A stretch of DNA of 64,000 nt from Porodaedalea pini (lineage: Eukaryota > Basidiomycota > Agaricomycetes > Hymenochaetales > Hymenochaetaceae): contig NBAY01000022.1 in NCBI GenBank assembly GCA_002794775.1, forward strand, positions 62,001 to 126,000, given 5' to 3'. The first letter of the stretch is position 1; each line of letters starts with the position of its first letter. Shown in pieces: positions 43,754-56,688 of the stretch. The notes under the pieces were generated by a model. The model was not told where the DNA came from. It saw only the letters and a list, made by a program, of their open reading frames with translations, and did no database searches. A program made the position numbers and the translations under genes.

Positions 43754-46347
43754 GGTGGGTGAGTCTTGGGTTTGCGAGTGTATGGGGGTTTGGGTTGGTT
43801 TGGGTTCTTCGCTTTCGGTATGTATATTTATGATGCTTTGTTCGCATTGCTTTCGGTGAGCAATGACATTCTTGCCTCCAGCTCGAACAGTTTTGTTGAT
43901 GGTCCTTTCCTCCTGATAGTTCCATTTGTAATAGTACCCTAGAAGGATTTGTGCACGGCAGTGCTCTTAATATCTGACTGCCCTCATTCCCGTTCTCGTT
44001 CTCGTTTTCCGTTTCTCATACCTCACACACGAAATGGTCATGATCGCTATCTTTTATTCTTTCTTCCCACTCTTTTAAATCCTCTTACTGTCTCCAATTT
44101 GCAATTTTTTTTTCTATTCGAAACATCCATGATACCCCGGATTATATACATATGCTCTATTCCACAAAAAAAGAGGGAGCTTGAGCGTATGTGCCGCATT
44201 TGCGTGTATACCTTTGGGGCCTAGGGTCCCTTGCATTTCGTTAGCGAAATAAAAAATTTCGTTTGTGAAAACTGCGTTAGTTCCGCCCAGGTGGTCCACG
44301 TGACGCAAATGCGTCGCGTCGCGTCAGAGGATCAAATAAGGTTCTGATCAATCTGTGAGTTGTTTTGTTGAAATGCTAGAGAGATGCTTAGGCAAAAGGC
44401 ACCGAGGAAGAAAACAAACCCTCTAGAAAGTGAGCAGGCTCTGTCTCAGGGCCTCAGGCTGCTGAACTCAGCACGTAGCTAGACTATCAAGTATCTGCAT
44501 AGGTATCACTGGTGGGATCAAGAACTATGTACCGCCATTTGAGAGGATTCTCAGTCCCGACTCCCGACCCCCGATAGAACATGGGCGAGCATCAGTTTGA
44601 AGTGTATTTTATGTACCCGTGATACAGTACAGAATCTTGCCTGCCCATATGTGCAAGCTGGATGATGAGTTCGGGACCCACACTTCTGTTGGACCAATCT
44701 ATAGGGGGTCAGAGTAAGCTAAGGTATCCTACGACACTGAGGGCCCTATAGGCTCTGTTATGTAATATTCTCATACTGCCAGCTCATGCGGTTGCTGCCT
44801 TCCGTTTTCTCCTGAGAATATCAGAGCTTCTAGACGACTGTGCACTGGTGGGAAGGGGGAGTGAAGAGGGAAGCGCCCAGGGTGAGGAGGGCGATTGCAG
44901 GCAGGCAGCAGTGGGGATATAGGGAATAGCCGGCATATCAGATTTTGGGCACATACATAGTAGATGTGTTTCGTCCTCCTGGAGGTACGCCCCCATCAAG
45001 ATTGAGGTGTAAGTTACCTGATTCTTGGTCAGGGCAGAATGTCAACGCCCGATGTCGTGTTCACGCCCGTGGAAAAGCCTGAGTTGGCAGTCGGAAGGTT
45101 GACAGAACATGCTAGATTGAATACGTTGCCTGTGGCCTCCTTCGATCTGAGGGAGAGTCTGTCTTTAGTGAGGTGGTCTTTGTTCCGGAGTGATTTAAAA
45201 TGCACTTGCATTGTTTATTGCAGAAATGTAATGATGCACTTGAGCGCTGGCCATGAACTATACGGAATGTCCAAAAGCTTAGCGCTGCACACCTGTGATG
45301 CTGCGTGAGAGCAGCGGAGGATGTTCTCTGGTTGCTAGCCAGCGCCATTCCTTTGATTAATACCAGAACAGGAAGGTGGCTCTAGATCTAAAAGCAATTA
45401 TAACCTTTCAGAAAAGACGTTCAAGTTCAAGACGGCCTGTCACACTCATGAGGTTTTCCCGCAAGAGCAAGCAGACAAACATGACAGCAAAACATGGCAA
45501 TATTCCACATGCTCAAGACATTTGTTGTGAAATTCTGTGGAATAAGAAGAGCGAGATTGCGACAAGCGGGAGGACAAAACAAGAGAACCGGCGGACACAC
45601 GTGGGGTAAATGATTCTCGCGTAAAACACAATGATCGGCGTTCCTGTTTGGGCGTTTTGAAGTAGGACTCTCGCGCGTCGAGTCGCGCAAAGTCTAACCG
45701 GAACTGTCACTCTGCTACTCGCTGTCGTCAACCCCGGCATCCCCGACATCCTCTTCGCCAACCCCCACCGCCCACCGCCATCCCGCTCGTCGGGAAGGGG
45801 AAACAAGGTCGTGTTCCGAAGGCTGAGCGCGTCGTTGTCCAGCCGAACGCTCCACTTGTTCGGCTTAGCGCTGTCATTTTTCAGGGCACTTTGTTTCCTC
45901 GATGCAGCTCGCATCCTTACCCTCTACATCACTCCTCCGCAGCGTGGCTAGTCGCCTCCCAATCACCGACATCAGCTTGTAGTCGTTATTGGCCTTCTCC
46001 TTCATCTCGCTTTCGTCCTTGCTTTCGTTCCCGACCACCACCACCACGACGCTCGTTACAAGTCACTCACCGCCTCTGCTGGCCAAGGCTCACCAGTCTT
46101 TACCTTACCGCCAATCCGGCCCTGTCCTGCTCTGGTTAGCCTTCGTATCATCGCATTTCCCTACGCGATTTACACGAGCCTTGTCCGTTCTCCTGGAAAA
46201 TTCGAATTTTTTACGTTGCAATTCGACGGCGCCGATTCCCGACTTTTTCTATCAAGATCATTCTCATCGTGCCGTTATTCCCCGCTTCGCGCACGTTAGA
46301 GCGCTCTTGCGCCCAACCTCCTGCAACTTTCTCTCGTCAGGTTGTTC
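43754..46347. other. 2.6-kb intergenic stretch, no supported gene
   Basis: 3' flank of UBL3, then low-copy DNA with short open frames only. Noted: ATTTCG TTAG CGAAAT hairpin near 44238; a minus-strand open piece 45211-45029 (LACSVNLPTANSGFSTGVN) without splice context; CT-rich sequence from about 45700 that is probably the promoter and long leader of the membrane-protein gene. Confidence 0.5.
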
Positions 46348-49300
46348 ATGATCATTCCGCTCTCCTCGATTCTGGCAGTTTCAGCAACAACATACACGAT
46401 TTTGCACAACACGCGTGAACAGGCCGTTTTCCATGGAGACTCGCGTGGTTCGCAGACTACAGGAATAAATTTGTGAGTTCTAATTTTACTTCTTCAGAAA
46501 GTGGCATAAGGCTGGCGTGAAGAAGCGCAGCATTTTCTCAGCCAGCTCATTTAGCTCCGCTTCAACTGCTGTATATTTTAATACAACGGCTGAGATGGGG
46601 AGCTCGTCAACGATGTATTTCTCTATCACATTTCATCTTGCTTGTGATATATTACCGCAATTACTGACAATTTTATTTTTGAATTGTAACGTATAGTGAT
46701 GGATCAATCACACCAGTCCATGCAGCCACTGATACCCCGCTCTCTTCAATACCCACTGCTTCAACGACCCTTAACGTACCTTTGATCACGAAAGCGCCTT
46801 CCCCGCTTTCGACTGCCTCAAACAGATTCGGTGTTTCTTCCGCGACCGAGACCACACTTGCGGCATTATGGGCGTTTATCTCCCCCAGCCCCTATCTGCT
46901 TCGACGAGGCGAAGAGTCGTCTTCAGAGAGCTCTTTGACAGGCGGAGCAGGGGCTACTTCTACTGTCTCTGATACTGCCACGCCGCAATCCTCCTCTTCC
47001 ACATCATCTTTCCTGCAGGCTTCGTCGAGCAGTGAGACTGGGACAGCCTTGCCGAATTCTTCCACCCAGGAACCCTCATCGAGCTCGTCGCAGCCACTGT
47101 CGACATCCGAGACATCAGATATCGATACGAGTTTATCTCAGGCAACGACGGCGGCGGCAAGTGATACATCCGGCGTGCCCTCCGAGACATCGAGCACGGT
47201 TCCGACGAGCTCAGTGGACTCCCCCGTGCCAACGCTGACTTCGATTTTGACTCTTGACTCTTCGTTGAGTTTGCCTTCGAGTTTCAGCACTCCGACGAGC
47301 TCTTTAGCCACAGCCACGACCATCGACAGCTCCTCGTCGACTAACGCGCCTGAGCCAACCTTGAGTCCTTCAAGATCTTCGAGTTCTGTCGCGCCCCCGA
47401 GTTCGTCTCCGAGTTCTTCGTCCTCAACTTCCGTCAGTTTCTCATCAACCGACGCGCCCGAATCGACTTCGAGTCCCGCAAGCTCTTCAAGCTCCTCCAC
47501 ATCCCCGTCTTCCTCCAGCTTCAGTTCCTCGTTAGTATTTTCGTCCGCTTCTATTTCGACTTTTCCAATATCCTCTTCCCGGACTTTCACTTCCTTATCA
47601 TCTTCGACTAATAGCGAGTCAAGCACGGGTGTATCGCCAAGCACCACTGAAGCTTTATCCACGTCCTCGCAATCTTCGTCTTCGGACTCGTCCTCCACAT
47701 CCTCCGATTTTTCATCTGTCACTTCTGTGACGGATTCGTCCTCTTCCATTGCCACCACGTTGTCGTCCTTCACTACGGTAACTACGACGGGAACTTCATT
47801 CTCTTTTACCACAACAGGATCGTCTTCTCCGATCGCGACGGGATCGTCGTTCTCTTCCATTACGACGAAAACATCTTCCTTCACGACACCGCCATCGTCT
47901 TCAAGTTCTCCCACAGAACCTTCATCTTCTCCCGCTTCTTCATCCGTTTCGCCTTCTACTTTGAGTGCTGTTTCTACTACCAGCATCTTTTCCTCGAGCT
48001 CGTCTGCGACATTTACTAATCCTTTTTCCAGCCCGACTACCTCTGACAAGGAGCTTTCAAGCACCTCAGACGCAGGCACAGACACAACGAGGTCCACGAG
48101 CTCGATACACCCTTCCCTTACTACTGTTTTCACTTCTTCGACAATTGCTAACAATGAAGGGACGTCTACGGCTATGGAGACTTTTACCACGACCATTGTC
48201 ACTTCTCGGTCTGGATCTTCAGAGACGCTGACTTCAGTTATTGTCATGCCGAGCGGAAGCTTGAACGACGGGGCTTCAGGAAATAGCAAGTAAGGGTTGC
48301 GTTATTACCATTTATGAAGTCAATGAACTTAAATATTTATTCGCAGAGCCTTGCCTAAGGGAGCGATAGCAGCGATTGCCATTGTGTCAGTCTTGGCGAT
48401 CGGGGCTGTTGCGCTTTGGCTCTTCTTCGCACATCGTCGGCGTCGAAGGCGTGATATGCATCGCAACTTGCATTACTCTGTCGGTGGCGGCGGTGCTGTA
48501 CGGTCCAGTCCGGATGGTCAATCCGGTATGCGCTCGCTTGGTGCTGGCTTTGGTCTAGGAGCAGGCACTGCTTATGGCCTGGGTAGAGGCAGGAGCAATA
48601 GCTCTGGGATGCCGATTCGTACGTCGCCGCTTCACGATGAGGACGCGGACTTGGAGGCGCCGCATAGCACGAGTGTGCACTCTGGCGTCAGCGGTGGCCC
48701 GAGTAGTCTCGAAGGCGGGTTGATGAGAGAGGCAAATACCGGTACTGGTTTGGGGATTTTGCCCGACTGGATTGTAGACCCTGTGCGTACGGATGCTGCT
48801 GGCTTTTCGGCGGAGAGACTTCGAGGTGGAGATGCTGAACGCGAGGCCGAGGGGGTCACGCCGGAAAGCCTCTGTAGCCAGGAAAGAGAACAGAATTTGC
48901 TCGATGCGGCAGGCCTTGGATCCTCCGCGTCGACTTCTGCTGCGCCTCTGCAACCTCGCTCTTCACTCTCGTTTGCTCCAGACCCATTCTTTAACCCAAA
49001 GCGGACACCGTTTTCTCTCACCCCGTATCCTCCTGTACAGAAGGAACGCTCAGTGAGTCCGCGACCGACCTCACCTGTGCGCATGTCGTTGCTTCCGACG
49101 CGGAGTGAAGTATATGAGGCAGGTCCAAGCCTTACTTCGGGTCCTTCTAAAGATAGTCGTCGCGTCACCGTTGCTCGCAGTAGCTCTGGCTCCGCATATC
49201 TGCGCAGGAATCCGCCTCCGAGTGCTTGGCCTGTGATCGACATCCCGAAGGACAAAGGTAAAGAAAAAGATGGCAGTCCATCCTCGCCTTCGCCTGTGAA

Positions 49301-50226
49301 CGAGCCGGATAAGGGGACCTTCGGTCGTGTGCGCTCGCGCTCTTCGGTGGAGCTCTCGTCGAGTGGGCATGGGTACGGTCATGGAACCCTTGCTGTCACG
49401 TCTTCTCAGGGCCACGGAAGCGCGACTGCCTCCGGCGAGAATGAGTTTGGGTACAGCTCGGGCTCGGCTAGCACCGGCAGCCATCACGGTAGCACGGCGA
49501 GTCAAAAGCAGAAGAAGAGGCGGAGCAATAGCGAGGATGGCGGGTTCTTCGCACGTGCGGCGTCGTTGACACGTACGAACTTGCGCACGCGCCTGCGGCG
49601 CGTCTCGGCGTCGGGTGTTGTATCTGACGGAGAGGACAAGGCGGCTGAGCGTGTAGCTCGTGCGCCTTCGCCTGTTTCGCGGTTGGTGATCAGTACGCCT
49701 CTTACCCCCGCACCTGCAATTGGTCCTGTCATCCCACCTTCTCCGGCCTCTTCTTTCCCACCCTCTCGCGTGCCGTCGATGCTCGTTCGCTTGCAGTCTC
49801 CCGGTTCGATTAGTCTCCCACCCGTTGCGTCGTCAGCGATGATGCGCGCGTCGGGTCCGGGTATGGGTTTGCCTGCGATTCTTGCGACACCGTCGCCACT
49901 GCCGACGCCCGATGGTGCACCCGACGGTCTGCTTGACCCACGGCTTACGGCGCGTCTTCAAGAGATTCACCGCGCTCAGTCGAGCTTCAGCACAATTGGC
50001 CTGCGCGATCATGAGGATTATTCGAGGCCCATTCACGCGGTACGTATTTTGTTTGTTTGTTTGCTGATCTTATTCAAAGCATCTGATTAATTCCTCCTTT
50101 TTCCCCACTGTGTAGCTGGTTAACAACCGCGATAGCTTGACGTCTGCCAGCTCAGACTACTCGCAACGGTCAGATCCTGAGACCGCCGATGGGCGCACCC
50201 CTACGCAGCCCGAGATGCGAGTGTAG
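46348..50226 (+). CDS. Large Ser/Thr-rich single-pass membrane protein
   Basis: Five exons: 46348-46472, 46531-46614, 46697-48289, 48347-50039, 50116-50226; introns 58, 82, 57 and 76 bp; 1201 aa, frames close exactly. Signal peptide-like start (MIIPLSSILAVSATTY), then ~550 residues dominated by Ser/Thr (over half in places), which should be densely O-mannosylated; one transmembrane helix (GAIAAIAIVSVLAIGAVALWLFF) followed by the stop-transfer run HRRRRRR; then a ~560-residue disordered cytoplasmic tail with Ser/Pro-rich motifs. The layout is that of Wsc/Mid2-like wall-stress sensors or Axl2-like proteins, but no WSC or cadherin-like domain is visible. The first intron could also be read as 25 bp; 58 bp is more typical. 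Confidence 0.82.
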
Positions 50227-51040
50227 ACTTTTACTGGACTTTTTCACATACACGACTGATCATGTCCCATGACAAAAGACTTTGAAACTAAATGCTTTAT
50301 TTACCGCACACGCCTTAGAATGCTACACCCATCTTGTCTTTTCACTGTTTGTGATGTTGTGCTCACCGTAGTAATCCTTTCTTCGTTCCCGCCCTCTCCC
50401 TTCCGAGATTCGCCTCGCTCTTTTTTGTGTCGTTCCCGATGATCTTGGATAACTGTCTGCGATTGTACGGAATGGAACTTTGGATTTGGACGTCTTGGGG
50501 AAGTATTGGAGTAGTGTTATTTAGCATTAAATTAATATGTAATCGTATCACTTTGCTCTACCTTGTTTTCGGCCATGAAATATAAAACTTGAACTGTCTT
50601 CCTGCTTACAGGCGGTATTCGTCCCTCTTTCGTTATGGCCTGATTGCAGCTGGACTTTCTATCGCCGGGTTTGCGCCCCTTTCTTTGGACTTAGTTCGTC
50701 GGATGGGAACTGTTTGGATCGTTCACACCTTTACTACTTGTCAGTCACTTCGCTTGAACTCTCGAATAGTCTTTCTCTGAATACGAGCGATACCTCGTTT
50801 TGGTGAGTTTCTGAAGTCAGCTATTGATCGCATGGCGGTAGATGCACCGCATCCCCAATATCAATGACTGTTCACGTGGGGTTGATGCCTTTCCCGGCAA
50901 TATATTAATATTGGAAAGACCTTTGAAATTGCAACTGATGGATGCTCACTAACTTAGCTCTCAGCTTCCGCTGTTGCAGTTGGAACCTTTCGTTATTTCG
51001 CTTGGACCACACTATTCGATTCTAGTGCTTAGCGGGTGCC
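50227..51040. other. Intergenic, promoter side of SCT1
   Basis: 3' UTR of the membrane protein and 5' flank of the acyltransferase gene. Nothing else supported. Confidence 0.5.
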
Positions 51041-53598
51041 ATGTCCTTATCGATGCCCACTCGGTCGCCGGACATCGTCTATGACGCTCTGCTGCTCTTT
51101 TGGCGCACTGTCGCAAGTATATTCTTCAGAGAGATCCGTCCCCGAGGTGCATACCATATTCCGAAGGATGGGCCTCTTATTCTTGTGGCTGCTCCTCACG
51201 CTAACCAGGTGCGTTTTAAAAAAATGTCCTGCTCGATGTCTAAGCTCACGAATACATCGCATGCTAGTTCCTCGACTCCTTTCTTCTGATGTCAGAAGTA
51301 TATAGGGAGACGCACCGTAGAGTTGAAGCACTCATCGCCGCAAAGAGCATGAAGAGGAAGGCCATTGGGATTCCCGCAAAGTTGATGTCGAGTAGTAAGC
51401 GCTTCGCTTTCAAAAGGGACGATATGACGTCGGAATTCAATTTTATGTTCCACAGTTCCAGTCGCGAGAGCTGCAGATGATGCGAAGCCTGGCTCGGGGT
51501 TTATTACCCTGTCCGATGAGGACCCTTGCCTAATTATTGGACACGGGACGCGTTTCACTAGCGAGCTGAAGCCCAAGTCACAGATCATGGTCCCGAAGTC
51601 TCTGGGCTCTCTAACTGCGGAAGTGATAGACATTGTCTCAGACAGGGAGGTGAGAATTAAGAAAGAATTTGGAGGTGAGAGTGGGAAGGGAACCATTCGA
51701 GTTCGAGAGGCGGTCGCAGATGCGAAGGCAAATGGCGTTGCTGGGCTGGACTATAAATGTCTGCCTCACGTAGACCAGCAGGAGATGTATCGCTTCGTGT
51801 ATGAAAGGCTGAAAGATGGTGGCTGCATTGGTATCTTTCCTGAAGGTGAGGACTGAATATCCGTCATGTCTCCATAACCGAGCTTAACTTTTCTCATTTG
51901 AAGGTGGCAGTCACGACCGAACAGATCTCTTACCCCTTAAAGCCGGTGTCACTATCATGGCTTTAGGAGCCATGGCCAATGACCCTACGATAAATGTCAA
52001 AATAGTCCCTGTCGGGTTGTCCTATTTCCACGCGCATAAATTCCGCTCGAGAGCCGTCATCGAGTTTGGACCTGCGATGGACGTGCCTTTGGAGCTCGTT
52101 GACTTGTTCAAGCAGGGTGGACCCCAAAAGAGGGAGGCGTGTTCTCAACTCCTCGATCTGATCTACGAAGGTTTGAAGACTGTGACCTTGCGCGCCCCGG
52201 ACTACGAGACACTCATGGTATCAGATTTTTTTGCTGGATGACCGTTATACTGATATTCGTTACTTTAGATGATTCAAGCTACGCGCCGCCTTTACCAGAC
52301 TCCAGGGCAGCACCTGACGCTCAGCCAAGTCGTCGAATTGAACAAACGTTTCCTCGAGGCTTACTTACATTTCAAAGATGAGCCTCGTGTCGAAAGGCTG
52401 AGACAGAATGTACTGAGGTACAATCGAGCGGTGCGCGATCTGGGCCTGCGGGATCATCAGGTCGGCCGTGCAGTGACAAATTTTCTGCTGTAGTCCTGAA
52501 GTTTGTTTCAGGTTCCTAGGGCCAAGCCTGCAAGCTGGAAGACGTTGGGCCTCCTTGGCTACCGCTTGGGACTCCTAATTGTTTGGTCGATCCTCGCCCT
52601 TCCCGGAGTCGTTTTGAATGGACCTATATTTATACTTGTGTCTGTCATATCGAGGAAGAAAGCTAAGGGTATGTATGAGTTCCGACTTAGGAAGTTCCGT
52701 GAGCTTCCGCTGAATTGTTCGCCTTTCGTCTAGAGGCACTGGCAGAATCGAGTGTCAAAATCGCCGGACGAGATGTGCTGGGATCTTGGAAAGTCATCGT
52801 CTCGCTCATTGTGACGCCTGCGCTCTATATTATTTACGCGATATTGGCCACCATTATCGCCATCAAAGCAAATGCACCTCTGCGATGGAGATTCTACACG
52901 CCGCTTTTGACGATTCTTTCCCTGCCAATCATGAGTTACGCCGCTCTGAAGTTCGGAGAAGCGGGTGTTGATATCTTGAAGTACGATGTCTCGGCTTATT
53001 TTTCATTCACAAGTCGAGCTCATATGGGTATTCAGATCTCTGCGTCCTCTCGTGATCGCGCTCTTCCCTGGCCAACAACGCCGCCTCGACAAACTGAAGC
53101 GGATGAGGGAGGAGCTCTCAAATGAGCTTACGGAACTGATCAATGAACTCGCCCCGAAACTCTGGAAAGACTTTGACAACGTAGAGCCACTTCTTCATCA
53201 GCTGAGAGGTTGTAACTGACTCTGTTTCAGTGGCGAATTCTCGTTCCTTCAGCAAGTGTTCCTGCCCCGCCAGCGGATTCTGGTTTGTGGCGAAGAAAAA
53301 GCGGGACCGGGGCCGTGGATGCGCAGGGAAACCTTCTCACACATCCTATGGTAGAGTTCTATTTTCGCCATCAAGGTCCTTGCCTGCTCGTTAATACTCA
53401 CTTTCGTTATTATAGACATGGTTGGACGAACGTCTGTTCGGCTGGAGTAGCGATACTCACAGATCAAGCACATGGAGTGGGAGTCACGATGTGTCGGATG
53501 ATGAAGACCGCGCCGACTACGAACACGTCCTTGCTTCTCTGCCTTCTGATGGCCATGTGAAACCGGCGCGGTCGGGCGCTATTGGTTTGCATTCTTGA
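51041..53598 (+). CDS. SCT1: Glycerol-3-phosphate / DHAP acyltransferase (GPT2/SCT1 type)
   Basis: Ten exons: 51041-51208, 51268-51394, 51456-51845, 51904-52217, 52269-52460, 52512-52668, 52734-52980, 53036-53180, 53231-53350, 53416-53598; all introns 50-65 bp, GT-AG; 680 aa. Catalyses the first acylation of glycerol-3-phosphate (or DHAP) in phospholipid and triacylglycerol synthesis at the ER. Acyltransferase block I HANQFLD (HX4D, split by intron 1), block III FPEGGSHDRTDLLPLKAG, and IVPVGLSYFHAHKFRSRA as block IV. Two to four membrane helices in the C-terminal half (LLIVWSILALPGVVLNGP; SLIVTPALYIIYAILATI). Acidic Ser-rich C-terminal tail (DVSDDEDRADYEHVLASLP), phosphorylated in the yeast homologues. 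Slightly shorter than yeast Gpt2/Sct1 (about 750 aa). Confidence 0.95.
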
Positions 53599-54444
53599 AG
53601 TTTGTTCGTAGATCGACCTTCAGCCGCTGAAGAGCACTCCGTTGGTCAGCTAGAGCGGTCTTTTGCTACGATACAGTTCTTGTGCCGTCCGAAGCAGGCC
53701 CTAACACGATAAATGAAAAACTGAATGCTGAAAGATACTCCAAATGTGTCTTTGATAGCGTTGACAGGGATGGGACGGCATTTTTACCAACCTTTAATTT
53801 AAAAAATCCAGCTTTCCCTTTTACTGAAGAAAGAAGGGACGTTGTTTGGTTATTGATGTGGGGTGGCATGAGCCTTTACGAAACGATCTTACGAGTAAGT
53901 GGTGGTGTGATGGCCAGGTTGTGACAGCTCGATGCTTCGTGTCCGTCACTCCCAATTTTCTGTCGACGATACTTTATTGTGCCAATTCTACTGGTGACAA
54001 ATTGCTGACCATACCCTCTCTTTAAACCCATTTCTACTCCCCGTACTATCTTACTCCATTCATCTCCTCCTCATACAATGGGGTTCTATTAACGATAGCT
54101 TAGAGTAGTCGCACGACGATTACCCATCTACGCAATTGTCTTCTACTTGCACTAGTTCTGGATTGATTGGATTGATTTCATAAACTAACGAGCGGGACTG
54201 GCAGGGAAACTATACTTTTTCTCTGAAATTCGCCTCCTGGCATTATTAACTAACACATTATCCTCACTAATTCATCTTGTATCTAAATGACAGAATTAGC
54301 ATTCGTTATCCATTTTTCGATGAGTGAAGTGCCGATCCAAGTCGTTGCCGCCTTTTCGCGACGCGTTCAGAGCATCTTTCCTACCATCATCATCCATCGT
54401 GGGAAAATCGTTCATCTATCGCATTTCCGTATCGTCTCTTCGCT
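53599..54444. other. Spacer between SCT1 and LINE
   Basis: The stretch about 53650-53923 is open on the + strand (SEAGPNTINEKLNAERYSK..., MWGGMSLYETILR) and looks coding but has no ATG or splice context; perhaps a relic. The 5' end of the LINE lies somewhere in 53930-54440; I cannot place it. Confidence 0.4.
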
Positions 54445-56682
54445 ATGGACAACAGAATGTTAGCCAAAGCAAAAGCTTCTTTGCATAGGACAAAGTCCAC
54501 CCGTTCCCTTGTTAATCCCAAGGACCCCACCAAGTGTGAGGAGTGTAAACAGGATCTACCCTTTCACAGTCGCCAGTGTGTTAGTGGTACTGCCAAGTTA
54601 TGTGCCGTTTGTGGTCGCGACAAGACCTACAACCACAACGACTCTGTATGTGTTCAAGTACAAGCGAATCGTGCCAAGTGGTCTCCCGATGTTGAGGCGG
54701 ACGAACATGCCGCCAAACTTCGTAAACAAGGGGACCTTCCCCCTACACCCGATATCGAGTCGCAAAACACACTCAAACGGTCGAATTCCGAGGAGGAACA
54801 TAAGTCAATCCCGCCCCCCGCCCGTGTCGATAATGATGCTATGGACGACGACGATCTGTACATCCCGGACGAGTTCCAGAGTCAAGCCCCCCAGGTTGAC
54901 AACGACATGAACGATATCGATGAACAGGAGGATCCGGCTATCACCGAAAAGATCAACCGCTCTTTCTCTGATCTTACTAAGGAAACCATCATTATGATCA
55001 ACACGCTTATCACCCAACCCATGTGGACATCTGATATCCCCTGGCATGACGATCCGGTTCGTGCTGGGTCTATCCTCACCAATATCGGTTCTAATCTGGT
55101 ATCTTGGATCAATAAATCCAACGCTTTGGACGACGAAACCACCCTCCAGAACTCGGCTAATGAGAGTTTGGAAGCTTTTCATTCTACTTTTCGTATTCAC
55201 TCACCGTCCTTCAAACATGTGTTTGAAAATATTTATGTTAACAGTCAGACTATCCGCGACCAAGAAATTACTGATACTATGCACGCTATGTCCAGATCTA
55301 TTCAACACTTATTGGCAGTTGTATCCTCTATTTCGGAAAAAACTAACACTATTGAAAAACAGCTTTCAGATGCTCTGGCTCCCATAGTTCGCCCTTCAGT
55401 CTCTATTAACACTAACTCTAACAAAAACGCCAAAATTCTACCTGACCTGATTGGTGCCCGTTTTGTTCATGATCCCAGGTTTCCACCCCCAGCCCCTATT
55501 GTTAAACAGCACGTCCAGACCCCAAAAAATGGAAAGACAGAATACACTGCTGCTATCGCCAAAACTCACGTACCGGGTTCTGGTTATCATATGACTTCAG
55601 AGGGCACCATTATCGCACCTGACGGTTACGCTCATTCAGCACATAATGCGCCTCGCGGATCACAATCCAAAGTTTACTATCCCCCTGTTGAGACCGTCGG
55701 AACAGACCAGGAGGGCTTCACCACCGTCACTTATGCCAAAGTTGCTCAGAAGAAACCTAAGACTACGCCCACCAAAGTAGTACAAATTACCGAACAGAAC
55801 CCTCAGGGGGAAGTTTCCACTGTTCCAATCAACCGGTCTAATGGATTGGTAAATACTCACATTTGTAATGTTCAACGCATTTTCTTTTCCCTTCCGGGCG
55901 ACCTCGCAGTCCGCCCTTCTACCCTTTCCATCAAAAATGCTGTTCGCGCAGGCCTTAAGGGCAATCCGCTCTTTAAACACCTTGTTGTTTTGAACGTGGA
56001 GTACACGTCCAACAGCAACCTTCTTGTTGCCTTTACTAACATCCAATCCGACTTTGATGCACAACACGCCACACTCGTTACCCAACTTAACCGGATTATC
56101 AACATTAGCGGCACCAAGGCATTTACACCATCTCCGCAATTCAAAATGGTTATCCCAGGTGTCCCAGTTTTCAACAAAGACACCAAACTTATTTATTCAG
56201 AGAAAGACCTCATGGAAGAAATCTCCGCGCTTCCACAGTTCGAGGGTCACAAATTTATGTTCCCTCCCCACTTCATGTCCTCTATTGAACGTCTCAACCA
56301 GCAAGATTTCTGCAATGTCTCCGTTGTGCTCAAAGATGACACCCGTCTCTGTTTCAATCACTTTTTCCTTCACAACAACCGCTCCGTCCCAATGTTCGGA
56401 GTCATCCGCCACCTCAAAGAGATGAAAGCATGCCCTACGATCAACCAATGCGATAACTGTCATTGCCTGGGTCATCCTGCCTCCAAATGTCGCTCAGTCG
56501 CTTGCTGCATGATATGTGCTGAACCCCACAGAACTGCTGTGCATGTCGCCAAATGTGCTCCATGCACCGCATCCAACAATCTTCAATGCGATCACTTTGC
56601 CCACTGCATTAATTGCCAGGGCAACCATAGCACTAGGTCTATGGAGTGTCCAGCTCACCGCAATTATCGCTCCCCCTACTAA
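54445..56682 (+). CDS. LINE ORF1 (Gag-like RNA-binding protein)
   Basis: 745 aa, intact. N-terminal Cys-rich zinc-binding part (KCEECKQDLPFHSRQC, CAVCGRDKTYNHNDSVC), a long middle part with weak coiled-coil character, an RRM-like region (~485-580), and three C-terminal zinc knuckles (CDNCHCLGHPASKC, CCMICAEPHRTAVHVAKC, CINCQGNHSTRSMEC). It should package LINE RNA. Start ATG 54445 has a fair context (CGCTATGGA). Confidence 0.85.
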   Translation: MDNRMLAKAKASLHRTKSTRSLVNPKDPTKCEECKQDLPFHSRQCVSGTAKLCAVCGRDKTYNHNDSVCVQVQANRAKWSPDVEADEHAAKLRKQGDLPPTPDIESQNTLKRSNSEEEHKSIPPPARVDNDAMDDDDLYIPDEFQSQAPQVDNDMNDIDEQEDPAITEKINRSFSDLTKETIIMINTLITQPMWTSDIPWHDDPVRAGSILTNIGSNLVSWINKSNALDDETTLQNSANESLEAFHSTFRIHSPSFKHVFENIYVNSQTIRDQEITDTMHAMSRSIQHLLAVVSSISEKTNTIEKQLSDALAPIVRPSVSINTNSNKNAKILPDLIGARFVHDPRFPPPAPIVKQHVQTPKNGKTEYTAAIAKTHVPGSGYHMTSEGTIIAPDGYAHSAHNAPRGSQSKVYYPPVETVGTDQEGFTTVTYAKVAQKKPKTTPTKVVQITEQNPQGEVSTVPINRSNGLVNTHICNVQRIFFSLPGDLAVRPSTLSIKNAVRAGLKGNPLFKHLVVLNVEYTSNSNLLVAFTNIQSDFDAQHATLVTQLNRIINISGTKAFTPSPQFKMVIPGVPVFNKDTKLIYSEKDLMEEISALPQFEGHKFMFPPHFMSSIERLNQQDFCNVSVVLKDDTRLCFNHFFLHNNRSVPMFGVIRHLKEMKACPTINQCDNCHCLGHPASKCRSVACCMICAEPHRTAVHVAKCAPCTASNNLQCDHFAHCINCQGNHSTRSMECPAHRNYRSPY

Positions 56683-56688
56683 TATTTT

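Noticed and set aside
47138..48289. 383-codon acidic open frame antisense to the Ser/Thr-rich membrane protein
   Set aside because: It is the mirror of Ser/Thr codons (TCN, ACN, AGC), which read as Glu, Asp, Val and Gly on the other strand; the sense frame has a signal peptide, introns and a transmembrane helix.
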